A stretch of 64,000 bases of DNA from Actomonas sp051209155 (GTDB taxonomy: Bacteria; Verrucomicrobiota; Verrucomicrobiia; Opitutales; Opitutaceae), in assembly GCA_051209155.1 (NCBI GenBank), contig JBPJGB010000004.1. One strand, given 5' to 3'. Below the pieces are notes generated by a model. It was not told the origin of the DNA and ran no database searches. It worked only from the letters and a program-made list of their open reading frames with translations. Both the position numbers and the translations under genes were made by a program. Each line of letters opens with the position of its first letter. The first letter of the stretch is position 1. Below, piece by piece: positions 41,392 through 49,331 of this stretch.

Positions 41392-42168
41392 ACCGCAGAT
41401 CACGCGGATGGGCGCAGATAGCTGAGAGGCAACGTGGGTTTGACCACAGAGTGCACAGAGGAGCACAGAGGTAGGGACGGACCGCTGGGCCGTCCGTGGC
41501 GTTAGAGTGGATCTGCGCTACTCTGCGGGATCTGCGGTGAAACCTCGTTTGGTCGGTTGGTTGGAGTTGACCGCAGATGACGCAGATGGGCGCAGATAGC
41601 TGAGAGGCAGGTCTGGTTTAAAACCACTGATGTCACAGATGGGCACAGATAGCTGAGAGGCAACGACGACGCGGTCGGGGATCGCCGCGTTCGCGGGACA
41701 GGCGTCCGCGTCCACCTTCAGTCGAGTAGGTGGACGCCGACCTCCGGACGGCGTGAGGCCGGTGGAGTGGGTCTGCGGTCATCTGCGCAATCTGCGGTGA
41801 AACCTCGTTTGGTCGGCTGGTTGGAGTAGACCGCCGATCACGCAGATTGGCGCAGATAGCCGGGCGGCAACGTGGGTTTTGACCACAGAGAGCACAGAAC
41901 ATCACAGAGAATTAGATCTGTGTTTCGCTGTGAGATTGCCTCGGCGCTGCGCCTCTCGGGTGTCGCTTCGCTCGGCAGTGGTTAAAACTCGTTTGGTCGG
42001 CTGGTTGGAGTTGACCGCAGATCACGCAGATGAACGCGGATAGTTGAGAGGCAACGACGACACGGTCGGGGACGACCGCGTCCACCTTCAGTCGAGTGGG
42101 TGGACGCCGACCTCCGGACAGCGTGAGGCCGGTGGAGTGGATCTGCGCCACTCTGCGAAATCTGCGGT
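41392..42168. repeat. Tandem-like array of palindromic intergenic repeats (copies C1-C4)
   Basis: Four units start with ACCGCAGAT or a one-base variant, at 41392, 41570, 41830 and 42014. Three end in its reverse complement ATCTGCGGT, at 41538, 41798 and 42168. Each is about 147-230 bp. Units are joined by a near-identical connector (CTCGTTTGGTCGGCTGGTTG). Inside are swappable modules: GACCACAGAG...CACAGAG, a GGACGGACCG...CGTCC hairpin, the GTCCACC...GGTGGAC hairpin and a GATTGCCTCGGCGCTGCGCC segment. No protein frame with family character is present. The gap between apbE and the DUF5069 gene is entirely this array. Confidence 0.85.
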
Positions 42169-42183
42169 CGACCTAACCGCGTC

Positions 42184-42612
42184 TCAGCTCTTCCGGCCTT
42201 CGTCCCAGTCGAGGACGTCGAAGATCGTCTGCACGGCCGGGTTGTCGTCGAGGCCGGCCTCGTTGCGGCGGAATTCGAAGCGGTCGGTCATGTCGTCGTT
42301 CCAACCCAGCTTGGTGACGAAGTGGTTCCAGACCCGAATGTCGATCGGGCTCAGGTCGCGGCCAGAGGTCTCCTGCACCCAAGCGAGGATCTCCTCGTCG
42401 GTGCCGCCCTGCAGCGTGCGGTCGCGCAGCGCCGCGTAGTCGATGCGCAGGTAGTCGCACATGAAGGCGTCGATCGCCTTGCCGAGATTGGCCTGGAAAT
42501 CCTCGCGCAACTCACCGGCGGCGTGCAGGCGAATCTTGTTCAGGGAACGGGCAAAGTAGACCATGCCGTGGGTCGGCGTGGCGGGATCGATGGGATGCTT
42601 TTTCTCAGACAT
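42184..42612 (-). CDS. DUF5069 domain-containing protein
   Basis: 142 aa. Starts with MVYFARSLNKIRLHAAGELREDFQANLG near residue 17 and carries LRIDYAALRDRTLQGGTDEEILAW, which I associate with the uncharacterised DUF5069 family, common in Verrucomicrobia and Planctomycetes. It is acidic and soluble, with no catalytic motif that I can name. It lies 8 bp downstream of purA on the same strand and may share its transcript. Confidence 0.78.
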   Translation of the reverse strand: MSEKKHPIDPATPTHGMVYFARSLNKIRLHAAGELREDFQANLGKAIDAFMCDYLRIDYAALRDRTLQGGTDEEILAWVQETSGRDLSPIDIRVWNHFVTKLGWNDDMTDRFEFRRNEAGLDDNPAVQTIFDVLDWDEGRKS

Positions 42613-42620
42613 GACGGGCT

Positions 42621-44162
42621 TTAGAGTTTGATCAGGTCAGCGGTGGACGGGACGTCCTTGATGAGCTGTGAAGGCCCCGGACCTACGCCGAGGTAGCGCA
42701 AGTTGGGCAGTTGGTCGTCGGCGGGCCAGGCGCCACCCTCATAAGCGACTTGAAGGATGCTGCGCATCATCGCCGCGATGTAGGCGCGGGCATTGGCGGG
42801 CAGGTCGGCGAAGTGGCGGACTTCACTGATGTCTTCGGTCCAGCCGGGATGACGTGAGTAGACCGGCCGCAGGGTCTTGCGCACGGCCTCGTTGCGGGGC
42901 ACGTGGGCGTAGCGTTTGCCGTCGGCGTCTTCGTAGGCGGTGCAGATGAGCAGGTCGCCGTTCCACTCGCCGCGATGGGTGAGGGCGTCGGTCTTGTTGA
43001 TCATCAGGTCCTGGAAACCACCGTAGCGCAGGGCGTCGCCCTTTTCCACGGCATCGAACCAGCCGACCATGCGCTGGCGGCCGGTGGTGGAGCCGAACTC
43101 GAGTTTCTTGAGCAGGATGGCTAGCGGATGGGCGTCGTCCATCTGGGTCAGGAAGGTGTGGGTGCCCACCTTGGTGTCGTAAGCCTTGGCCACGCCGAAG
43201 GTATGGACCGGCTGGGAGGGCACACCGGCGCTCTCGAAGATCTCGGGCGTGTAGGTGTGCGAAGCGGTGACGTTGGGCGAAAAGCCGTGGCGCTTGTCCA
43301 ACCAGTAGGCTTGGCCGAACTCACCGAGGATGGTGTGGCCGGCGGCCAGTTCGCGGCGGATGAGTTCGCGCACCTCGACGATCTGCGGAGCGAGGCGGGT
43401 GCCGGCGGCCCAGTAGACTTCAACGAGCTTGTCCACGTTGATCGAGAAGGGGGCCTCGCCACGGAAGACCGTGAAATCAAATTCGGCTTCGTCCAACACG
43501 CCAAGTTCGATGGCCTCGGTGTTGGCGCGCTTCTCGGCGGCGCTCAGGGTGTCGAAGAATCCCGCGAACGTGGCGGCGTCGACCTGGCAGACATGCTCGA
43601 TGGTGCGCAGGGCGCGGTCGGCGCGTTGGGCGACCTTGCGGGCGTAGTAGTTGGGGCCGGCGAGGAAGTCGGCGTAAGTGATCTGCCACTGGCCCACTTC
43701 ATCCATGTAGGCGGGAGTGATGCCGCGGCCGGTCGAGCCGCGCGGCTCCTCCTGGAGGACGTTGGCGCGGTAGTGTTCCCAGGCCAGATCGAGCAGGCGA
43801 TGAATGAGGTCACTCACCATCGTGCGCTCGTCGATGGCGAGGCGGGAGATGACCTGATAACCCTTGTGCTCGAGGGGGGCGGCTTCCCACCAGACCTTGC
43901 GCGGATCGGCGACGACGCCGCAGCCGATCGCCAGGTGCGTGATGTCTTTCTCGACCACGCCCGACGGCAGGAGGTTGAGCTTCACGCCGGCGGCGGTGTG
44001 GCCGGAGTTGGCGCCGCCGTTCACCTTGAGGACGGTCGAAACCGGGTGGGGCGTGCCGGCGAGCTCCTCGCACACTTCGGGGACGAGACGGCCTTTGCCT
44101 TCGTCGCCCAGCGAGATGCCGACATCGGCGATCAAACGGCTGGAAAATGGAATCAGGGACAT
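42621..44162 (-). CDS. purA: Adenylosuccinate synthetase (divergent, long form)
   Basis: 513 aa. GTP-dependent first step from IMP to AMP. The GTP loop is GISLGDEGKGRLVPE (usually GDEGKGK), the IMP region NGGANSGHTAAGVKL (usually GGNNAGHT), and STTGRQRMVGWFDAV near residue 360 replaces GTTTGRPRRCGWFD. About 80 residues longer than E. coli PurA and clearly a distant branch, yet the motif order holds. Next to guaB, which takes IMP down the other branch. Confidence 0.85.
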   Translation of the reverse strand: MSLIPFSSRLIADVGISLGDEGKGRLVPEVCEELAGTPHPVSTVLKVNGGANSGHTAAGVKLNLLPSGVVEKDITHLAIGCGVVADPRKVWWEAAPLEHKGYQVISRLAIDERTMVSDLIHRLLDLAWEHYRANVLQEEPRGSTGRGITPAYMDEVGQWQITYADFLAGPNYYARKVAQRADRALRTIEHVCQVDAATFAGFFDTLSAAEKRANTEAIELGVLDEAEFDFTVFRGEAPFSINVDKLVEVYWAAGTRLAPQIVEVRELIRRELAAGHTILGEFGQAYWLDKRHGFSPNVTASHTYTPEIFESAGVPSQPVHTFGVAKAYDTKVGTHTFLTQMDDAHPLAILLKKLEFGSTTGRQRMVGWFDAVEKGDALRYGGFQDLMINKTDALTHRGEWNGDLLICTAYEDADGKRYAHVPRNEAVRKTLRPVYSRHPGWTEDISEVRHFADLPANARAYIAAMMRSILQVAYEGGAWPADDQLPNLRYLGVGPGPSQLIKDVPSTADLIKL

Positions 44163-44269
44163 GGTTGCAGGTTGGCGGTTGGCAACCGGGACAGTTCCCC
44201 TGTTGCCCTAACGCTCAAAGAGCAGGACGCGGGGGGGATCAAGACCCAAACGAAGCTACCGCCGAGGGT

Positions 44270-45850
44270 TCAGCCTTTGACGCCGGCTTTGATCTCGATG
44301 ACGTCGTGAGGAGACGACTCCTTCTGGCCAGCCGGGCTCACGCGGATGTAACGGGCGTTGGCGCGCAGGGTCGGAAGGTCCTTTGCCCCGAGGTAGCCCA
44401 TGCCGCTCTGCAGGCCACCGACGAGGTTGCCGAGCACGTCGTCGAGGGAGCCGGAAACCTCCTTCAGCGCCTCGATGCCCTCGGCGGTGAGCTTGCGGGT
44501 CTTGTCGTCCTTGCTGTGACCGTAGCGGGCGGCAGAGCCGGCCTGCATCGCGGCGAGGGAGCCCATGCCGCGGTATTGTTTATAGATCTTGCCGTTGATC
44601 TCCATGATCTCACCCGGTGCTTCGCGACAGCCAGCGAGCAGACCGCCGAGGATGACGGCGTCGGCGAGGGTGAGGGCTTTGACGATGTCGCCACTCTTGG
44701 TGATGCCACCGTCGGCGATGATCTTCACGCCCTTGGCGCGGGCCCCGTGGGCGGCGACATGCAGGGCGGTGAGTTGGGGAATGCCCACGCCGGCGACGAC
44801 GCGGGTGGTGCAGATCGAGCCGGGACCCTGGCCGACCTTGATGGCGTTGGCTCCGCAGTCGGCCAGGAACTCCACCCCGGCGCCGCTGGTGACATTGCCG
44901 GCAATGATGGTGAGGTCGGGGAAAGCGTCGCGGACGAGGCGCACCATGTCGCCGACACCGGCGGTGTGGCCGTGGGCGGTCGAAACGGCCACGCAGTCGA
45001 TATGTTCGGCGACCAGTTGGCCGACGTGGTCGATGATGCGATCGCGATCGAGCGTGCCGTCCGGCAGACGCACGGGGGCGAGGGCGGCGCCGACGACGAG
45101 GCGGAATTCGCTGTCGCGGGCGGCTTTGCGGCGGGCGCCGGCTTCGGAGGTGATGCGTTCGACGTCGGAGAAGGTGGCGAGGCCGCGCAGGTGGTCTTCA
45201 CCGTCGACCACGAGCATCTTGTGGATGCCCACATGCTCGGTGAAGAAGGCATCGGCGGCGGCGATGGGATCGGGTTTGAGGGCCTCGACCGGGACGGTGT
45301 GGATGTCGCCGCGGGGCGTCATGGCTTCCGCCACGGATTTGGAGCGGTAACGCTCGCGCACGGTGGAGCCGGAGAGCAGGCCGACAAGTTTGCCGGCACT
45401 GTCGACCACGGGAAAGGTGCGGAACTCGTAGTTCTTGGCGTCGATGAGATCGAGCACGTCGCCCACGTGCTGGTCGGGCGTGACGGTGATCGGGTCTTGG
45501 ATGAGGCCGTGGATGTGGCGTTTGACGCGGGCGACCTCCTTGATCTGCTCGCGCGGCTTCATGTTGTAGTGGATGAGGCCGAGGCCGCCGCTGAGGGCCA
45601 TGGCGATGGCCATGCGCGACTCGGTCACGGTGTCCATGTCCGACGAAATGATCGGGATCGAAAGCCGCACCTGATCGGAGAGCGCGGTGGCGGTGTCGGC
45701 ATCCTTGGGCAGGATTTCCGAGTAAAGCGTCGCGAGCGTGACGTCGTCGAACGTGAGCCCCACCGGGCGGTTGGCGGCGAAGAAATCGTCGGCCGGTTGA
45801 TAGAATTGTGCGTCGAACGCAGCGGCTGAGGACGTGGCAACCTTAGTCAT
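44270..45850 (-). CDS. guaB: IMP dehydrogenase
   Basis: 526 aa. Rate-limiting oxidation of IMP to XMP with NAD+. The catalytic Cys is in GPGSICTTRVVAGVG near residue 343, the phosphate site includes IADGGITKSGDIVKAL, and the flap region is YRGMGSLAAMQAG. Two CBS repeats lie around residues 110-240 (HIHGLIQDPITVTPDQHVGDVLDL and VPVEALKPDPIAAADAFF). Full length. 107 bp separates it from purA, so a joint transcript is possible. Confidence 0.96.
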   Translation of the reverse strand: MTKVATSSAAAFDAQFYQPADDFFAANRPVGLTFDDVTLATLYSEILPKDADTATALSDQVRLSIPIISSDMDTVTESRMAIAMALSGGLGLIHYNMKPREQIKEVARVKRHIHGLIQDPITVTPDQHVGDVLDLIDAKNYEFRTFPVVDSAGKLVGLLSGSTVRERYRSKSVAEAMTPRGDIHTVPVEALKPDPIAAADAFFTEHVGIHKMLVVDGEDHLRGLATFSDVERITSEAGARRKAARDSEFRLVVGAALAPVRLPDGTLDRDRIIDHVGQLVAEHIDCVAVSTAHGHTAGVGDMVRLVRDAFPDLTIIAGNVTSGAGVEFLADCGANAIKVGQGPGSICTTRVVAGVGIPQLTALHVAAHGARAKGVKIIADGGITKSGDIVKALTLADAVILGGLLAGCREAPGEIMEINGKIYKQYRGMGSLAAMQAGSAARYGHSKDDKTRKLTAEGIEALKEVSGSLDDVLGNLVGGLQSGMGYLGAKDLPTLRANARYIRVSPAGQKESSPHDVIEIKAGVKG

Positions 45851-45924
45851 GAGTTGCCGGGAACGTAGTAGGGACAGGCGGCGGAATGGGAAGAGGAAAG
45901 TGGCTGGAGGCCGGCAGAGCCGGC

Positions 45925-46031
45925 CGAAAAACTGAAAACCTGAGAGCTAAAAAGCTGAAATACACGTCCGGGTATGCACCCGCAGAAACGAGTATTTCCG
46001 CAGTTCAGATTTTTAGCGTTTCAGCTTTTGG
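45925..46031. repeat. AT-rich CTGAAA-type repeat between guaB and menC
   Basis: The left part repeats ACTGAAAACCTGAGAGC and AAGCTGAAA; the right part has CAGATTTTTAGCGTTTCAGC, so the two form an imperfect hairpin. A further half copy lies at 49271-49300, before polX. The composition differs from the GC-rich genes on both sides. Confidence 0.6.
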
Positions 46032-46049
46032 CAGGGTTCAGCCCGGCGC

Positions 46050-47084
46050 ATGCTGCCGCCGATGCTCCGACTTCGTTACCAACGCTACCAGTTGCCCTTT
46101 CGGCAGCCCCTGCGCACGGCGCACGGTCTGTGGTCGGAGCGCGAGGGGCTGTGGGTGCGCGTCGAGGCGGAAGCGGGGGGTGTCGGTTTCGGCGAGGTCG
46201 CGCCGGTGCCGGGCTTTGGCGGCCCCAGCCTGGACGAATGTGAGGAGGTGCTGCGCCGCTTGGGCCCGGATCCGGGGGATGGTTTGGTCGATCAAGTCAT
46301 CGGGCAGGGCGGTGCGGTCGGGTTCGCTTTGGCCACGGCGGTGCGGGAAGCCCGGGGCGAGGCTTTGGTGGGGCAGCGCCAGCACGAGTATTTGCCCGTG
46401 GCCGCGCTTTTGCCGGCGGGGCGGACGGTGCTCCGGGCGGCGCCGGAACGGGCGGAACTGGGCTTTCGCACCTTTAAGTGGAAGGTGGGCGTGGGGGATC
46501 CGCGCGATGAACGGGTGCTCCTTGACGATGTGCTGGGCGCATTGCCGAGTGAAAGTCGTTTGCGTCTCGACGCGAACGGGGCCTGGGACCGGCGGCAGGC
46601 GGAGGCGTGGTTGGACTGTTGTGCGGAGCGGCCGCAGATCGAATTTGTGGAGCAACCCGTGGCCGCGGGCGACGCGCGCAGCGACGACCTCCTGCTGGGC
46701 TTGGCCACCGACTACCCGACGGCGATCGCGCTCGACGAATCACTCACCGACGGGGCCGATTTTGCGCGGTGGCTGGACCATGGCTGGCCCGGGGTGTGGG
46801 TGCTCAAGGTGTCGTTGATGGGCGATCCGGTTCAGCTGTTGGCCGAAGTAGAACGGCATCAGTTGGATGTGGTGGTTTCGACCGCATTGGAAACGGCGGT
46901 GGGAGCTCGCGCGGTGTATGGATTTGCCTTCGCGTTGAAGGAGAAACGTCGGGCGTTGGGCTTGGGCGTGTGGCCGTTGTTTGAGGCGCGCTGGGCGAAC
47001 GGCCCGACGGCGATGCCCTTCGTGCGGTGGAGTGATGTTGAAGCCCTCAATGCGGAGGACGTATGGAGCGCCGCGAGTTTCTAA
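46050..47084 (+). CDS. menC: o-Succinylbenzoate synthase
   Basis: 344 aa, enolase superfamily. It dehydrates SHCHC to o-succinylbenzoate in menaquinone synthesis. The catalytic set is visible: Lys in FKWKVGVG near residue 148, Asp in LRLDANGAWD, Glu in EFVEQPV, Asp in ALDESL and Lys in VWVLKVSLMG. An ATG 12 bp in is an alternative start. menE begins inside its last 22 bp, which fixes the pathway role. Confidence 0.88.
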   Translation: MLPPMLRLRYQRYQLPFRQPLRTAHGLWSEREGLWVRVEAEAGGVGFGEVAPVPGFGGPSLDECEEVLRRLGPDPGDGLVDQVIGQGGAVGFALATAVREARGEALVGQRQHEYLPVAALLPAGRTVLRAAPERAELGFRTFKWKVGVGDPRDERVLLDDVLGALPSESRLRLDANGAWDRRQAEAWLDCCAERPQIEFVEQPVAAGDARSDDLLLGLATDYPTAIALDESLTDGADFARWLDHGWPGVWVLKVSLMGDPVQLLAEVERHQLDVVVSTALETAVGARAVYGFAFALKEKRRALGLGVWPLFEARWANGPTAMPFVRWSDVEALNAEDVWSAASF

Positions 47085-48286
47085 GGGCCTTGGGGGGAGG
47101 CCTCGAGGCGGGTATCGACCCGCGCTCGGTCACGGTGGTCGAAGAGCGCGAACCGGCGGCTTTCCGGAACGCCTTCATCGCCGCGACCGCGACGGGCGGA
47201 CAAGTCGCTTTGGCCAATCCCGACTGGGGCACGGTCGAGCGGGCGGAGTTTCAACGTGTGGTCGCGACGGCGTCGGAATCGGTCTCAAGCGAATCCGGTT
47301 GGCTGTTGATTCCGACCGGCGGCAGCACCGGGGGTGTGAAGCTGGCCCGCCACGACCAAACCACGATCGCGGCGGCGGTCCGCGCCTACGGGGAGTTTTT
47401 CGACGAGCGGGTGGTTCAGGGGGTCGGTGTCTTGCCACTGCACCACGTCGGTGGGCTCATGGCTTGGCTGCGCTGCGTGTTGACCGAAGGCGAATTCGTC
47501 GACGCCACTTGGCCGGCCTGGCGGGAAGGCCGTTTCCATGAACGTCTGCCGGAGAACGCGACCGTCTCGTTGGTGCCCGCGCAATTGCGGCGCTTGTTGC
47601 ACGACGAAGCCGGTCGGACTTGGTTGCGTCGATTTCGACGGGTGCTGATCGGCGGAGCGGCCGCAGATGCCGGGCTGGTCGCAGCCGCAACCGATGCGGG
47701 CGTGGCCGTGGTGCCTTCCTATGGCATGACCGAAACCATGGCGATGATTGCGGCGTGCACGGAGGCCGAAATGAATGGCCTGGAGCTCTTTCCGCATGTG
47801 ACTGCGACGGTGAATCCGGAGGGGCGGCTGGCGCTGGCCGGACCGTCATTGTTTCGCGGATACTGGCCGCAGTCTCGTGACATTGAAAGCTGGGAAAGCG
47901 GCGATCGGGTCGAGCTGGGGAAGAACGGATCGCTCCGGGTGCTCGGGCGGGCGGATGCGGTGATCGTCACCGGTGGCGAGAAGGTCGACGCCGGCGAGGT
48001 GGAGGCCTTGCTCCGAGAGTATTTTGGCGACGAACGGGTGGCGGTGATCGGCCTGCCGGACGAGCGTTGGGGACAAATCGTCATGGCCGCCATTGCGCCG
48101 GATCTGGCGGGGCAAGTTTTGGACGTAGAGGAGCAGCTCAAAGGCAGCTTGGCCCCATTCAAGCGGCCCAAGGCATTTCAAATCGTGGACCCGTGGCCCG
48201 TGAACGCGCTGGGCAAGGTCCAGCGGGCCGCGGTTCGCGCGGCGCTGACGAAAGGCTCAACCGCAGATGGCGCCGATGAGCGCTGA
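47063..48286 (+). CDS. menE: o-Succinylbenzoate-CoA ligase (short AMP-forming synthetase)
   Basis: 407 aa. It activates OSB with ATP and CoA. The ATP loop is LLIPTGGSTGGVKLARH near residue 95, then VPSYGMTET, RGYWPQSRD and GRADAVIVTGGEKVDAGEVE; the C-terminal Lys is in NALGKVQRAAV. The start overlaps menC by 22 bp. The last nine residues (STADGADER) are encoded by the start of intergenic repeat copy D, which seems to have replaced the original end of the gene. Confidence 0.87.
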   Translation: MERREFLRALGGGLEAGIDPRSVTVVEEREPAAFRNAFIAATATGGQVALANPDWGTVERAEFQRVVATASESVSSESGWLLIPTGGSTGGVKLARHDQTTIAAAVRAYGEFFDERVVQGVGVLPLHHVGGLMAWLRCVLTEGEFVDATWPAWREGRFHERLPENATVSLVPAQLRRLLHDEAGRTWLRRFRRVLIGGAAADAGLVAAATDAGVAVVPSYGMTETMAMIAACTEAEMNGLELFPHVTATVNPEGRLALAGPSLFRGYWPQSRDIESWESGDRVELGKNGSLRVLGRADAVIVTGGEKVDAGEVEALLREYFGDERVAVIGLPDERWGQIVMAAIAPDLAGQVLDVEEQLKGSLAPFKRPKAFQIVDPWPVNALGKVQRAAVRAALTKGSTADGADER

Positions 48287-48340
48287 TGGCCGAGAGGCAA
48301 CATCGCGCCCGCAATCGATCGGCCTACATTGAGGCTACGA
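48257..48340. repeat. Modular intergenic repeat copy D, overlapping the menE 3' end
   Basis: AACCGCAGATGGCGCCGATG leads to GATGGCCGAGAGGCAACATC, then GCGCCCGC and CGGCCTACATTG. The order of modules is the same as in copy A. The first 30 bp are translated as the end of MenE. Confidence 0.72.
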
Positions 48341-48392
48341 ACGCGTGAGAATGGATCCGTGATATCCGTAGGATAGGCTGCACCTTTGAGTT

Positions 48393-48492
48393 CCCAGCAA
48401 CCAGCCAACCAGCCAACCAGCCGACCAGCACCCAGCCACCAGCACCCAGCACCCAGAACACCAGCTCCCAGCCGACCAGCACCCAGCACCTA
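48393..48492. repeat. Low-complexity CCAGC/ACCAGC repeat
   Basis: About 100 bp made almost only of CCAGC, ACCAGC and CACCCAGC units in loose tandem. It abuts the stop codon of the thioesterase gene at 48490. A similar, shorter stretch occurs at 61308-61400, upstream of and into the GbsR gene. The origin may be slippage or a repeat family; there is no coding potential. Confidence 0.8.
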
Positions 48493-48906
48493 GCTGGCAT
48501 CCACCCAGGCGGCCAGGGCCGGCGGAAGCGCGAGACGTTCGCGGCTGGTCGAGTGAATGCAGACATGCTCGGTGCGCACCACGGCGGCGCGTTTGCGCGT
48601 GTCGTCGATCCGCTTCCACAACACGGCATCGAGGGCGAACGTGTTTTCGTTCAGCCGCGTCGGCCGCAGTTCCACCTCGACCTTGTCGCCACACTGGAGT
48701 GGCCGCAGGTAGGAGGCCTCGCTCTTGGAGATCGGCACGATCACCCCTTGGTCAGCGAAAAAGCTCGCGAGGGGAATATGCGCGGCAGCCAAGGCTTCCT
48801 CATAGGCCTCGTGGACGATGCTCAGGTAGCGCGCAAAGAAGACCACCCCCGCGGCATCGGTATCGGGAAAATGAATCGTGCGGGAGTAGGTGAAAGGCTG
48901 ACCCAT
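48490..48906 (-). CDS. Hotdog-fold acyl-CoA thioesterase, possible DHNA-CoA hydrolase
   Basis: 138 aa. The family start is SRTIHFPDTDAAGVVFFARYLSIVHEAYEEAL, with the catalytic Asp in DTDAAGVVFF, followed by VPISKSEASYLRPLQCGDKVEVEL. This is the 4HBT/YbgC type. The DTDAAGVVFF form and the position next to menC-menE fit 1,4-dihydroxy-2-naphthoyl-CoA hydrolase, as known from cyanobacteria. It is on the opposite strand to menCE. Other acyl-CoA substrates remain possible. Confidence 0.82.
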   Translation of the reverse strand: MGQPFTYSRTIHFPDTDAAGVVFFARYLSIVHEAYEEALAAAHIPLASFFADQGVIVPISKSEASYLRPLQCGDKVEVELRPTRLNENTFALDAVLWKRIDDTRKRAAVVRTEHVCIHSTSRERLALPPALAAWVDAS

Positions 48907-48958
48907 GAACGGGAGGAAAGTCTAAACGTCCAAAAGTCTAAAGGTCGAAAAATCGGCT

Positions 48959-49300
48959 GACCGCAGATGACGCCGATGGGCGCAGATGGATGAGAGGCAA
49001 CGTGGTATTTGACCACAGAGTGCACAAAGGAGCACAGATGGCTGAGAGGCAACAACGACGCGGTCAGGGACGACCGCGTCCACCTTCAGGTGAGTGGGTG
49101 GACGCCGACCTCCGGACGGCGTGAGGGCGTTGGAGTGGATCTGTGTTTCTCTGTGTAATTGCCTCGGCGCTACGCCTCTCGGATGTCGCTTCGCTCGGTA
49201 GTGGTTAAAAAACTTCCTGCCTCCGGTTTGTCGCTTCGCTGGGTGCTGGTTGAGAATCGAGCCTGCCTTTAAGCTCTCAGATTTTCAGCTTTCAGCTTTT
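48959..49300. repeat. Modular intergenic repeat copy E plus CTGAAA half-repeat
   Basis: From left: ACCGCAGATGACGCCGATGG module; GACCACAGAG module; GCGGTC...GACCGC and GTCCACC...GGTGGAC hairpins; GGATCTGTG...CTCTGTG; GATTGCCTCGGCGCTACGCC with GTCGCTTCGCTCGG; and the AAGCTCTCAGATTTTCAGC tail. Every module also occurs in copies B or C. The 425-bp gap before polX holds nothing else I can support. Confidence 0.78.
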
Positions 49301-49331
49301 GACGGCGCCAGGCGCTGCCCAAGCTTGCCGC

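Noticed and set aside
41392..42168. CRISPR array
   Set aside because: Units are palindromic, 147-230 bp, with shared interiors and no short uniform repeat-spacer pattern; no cas genes nearby.
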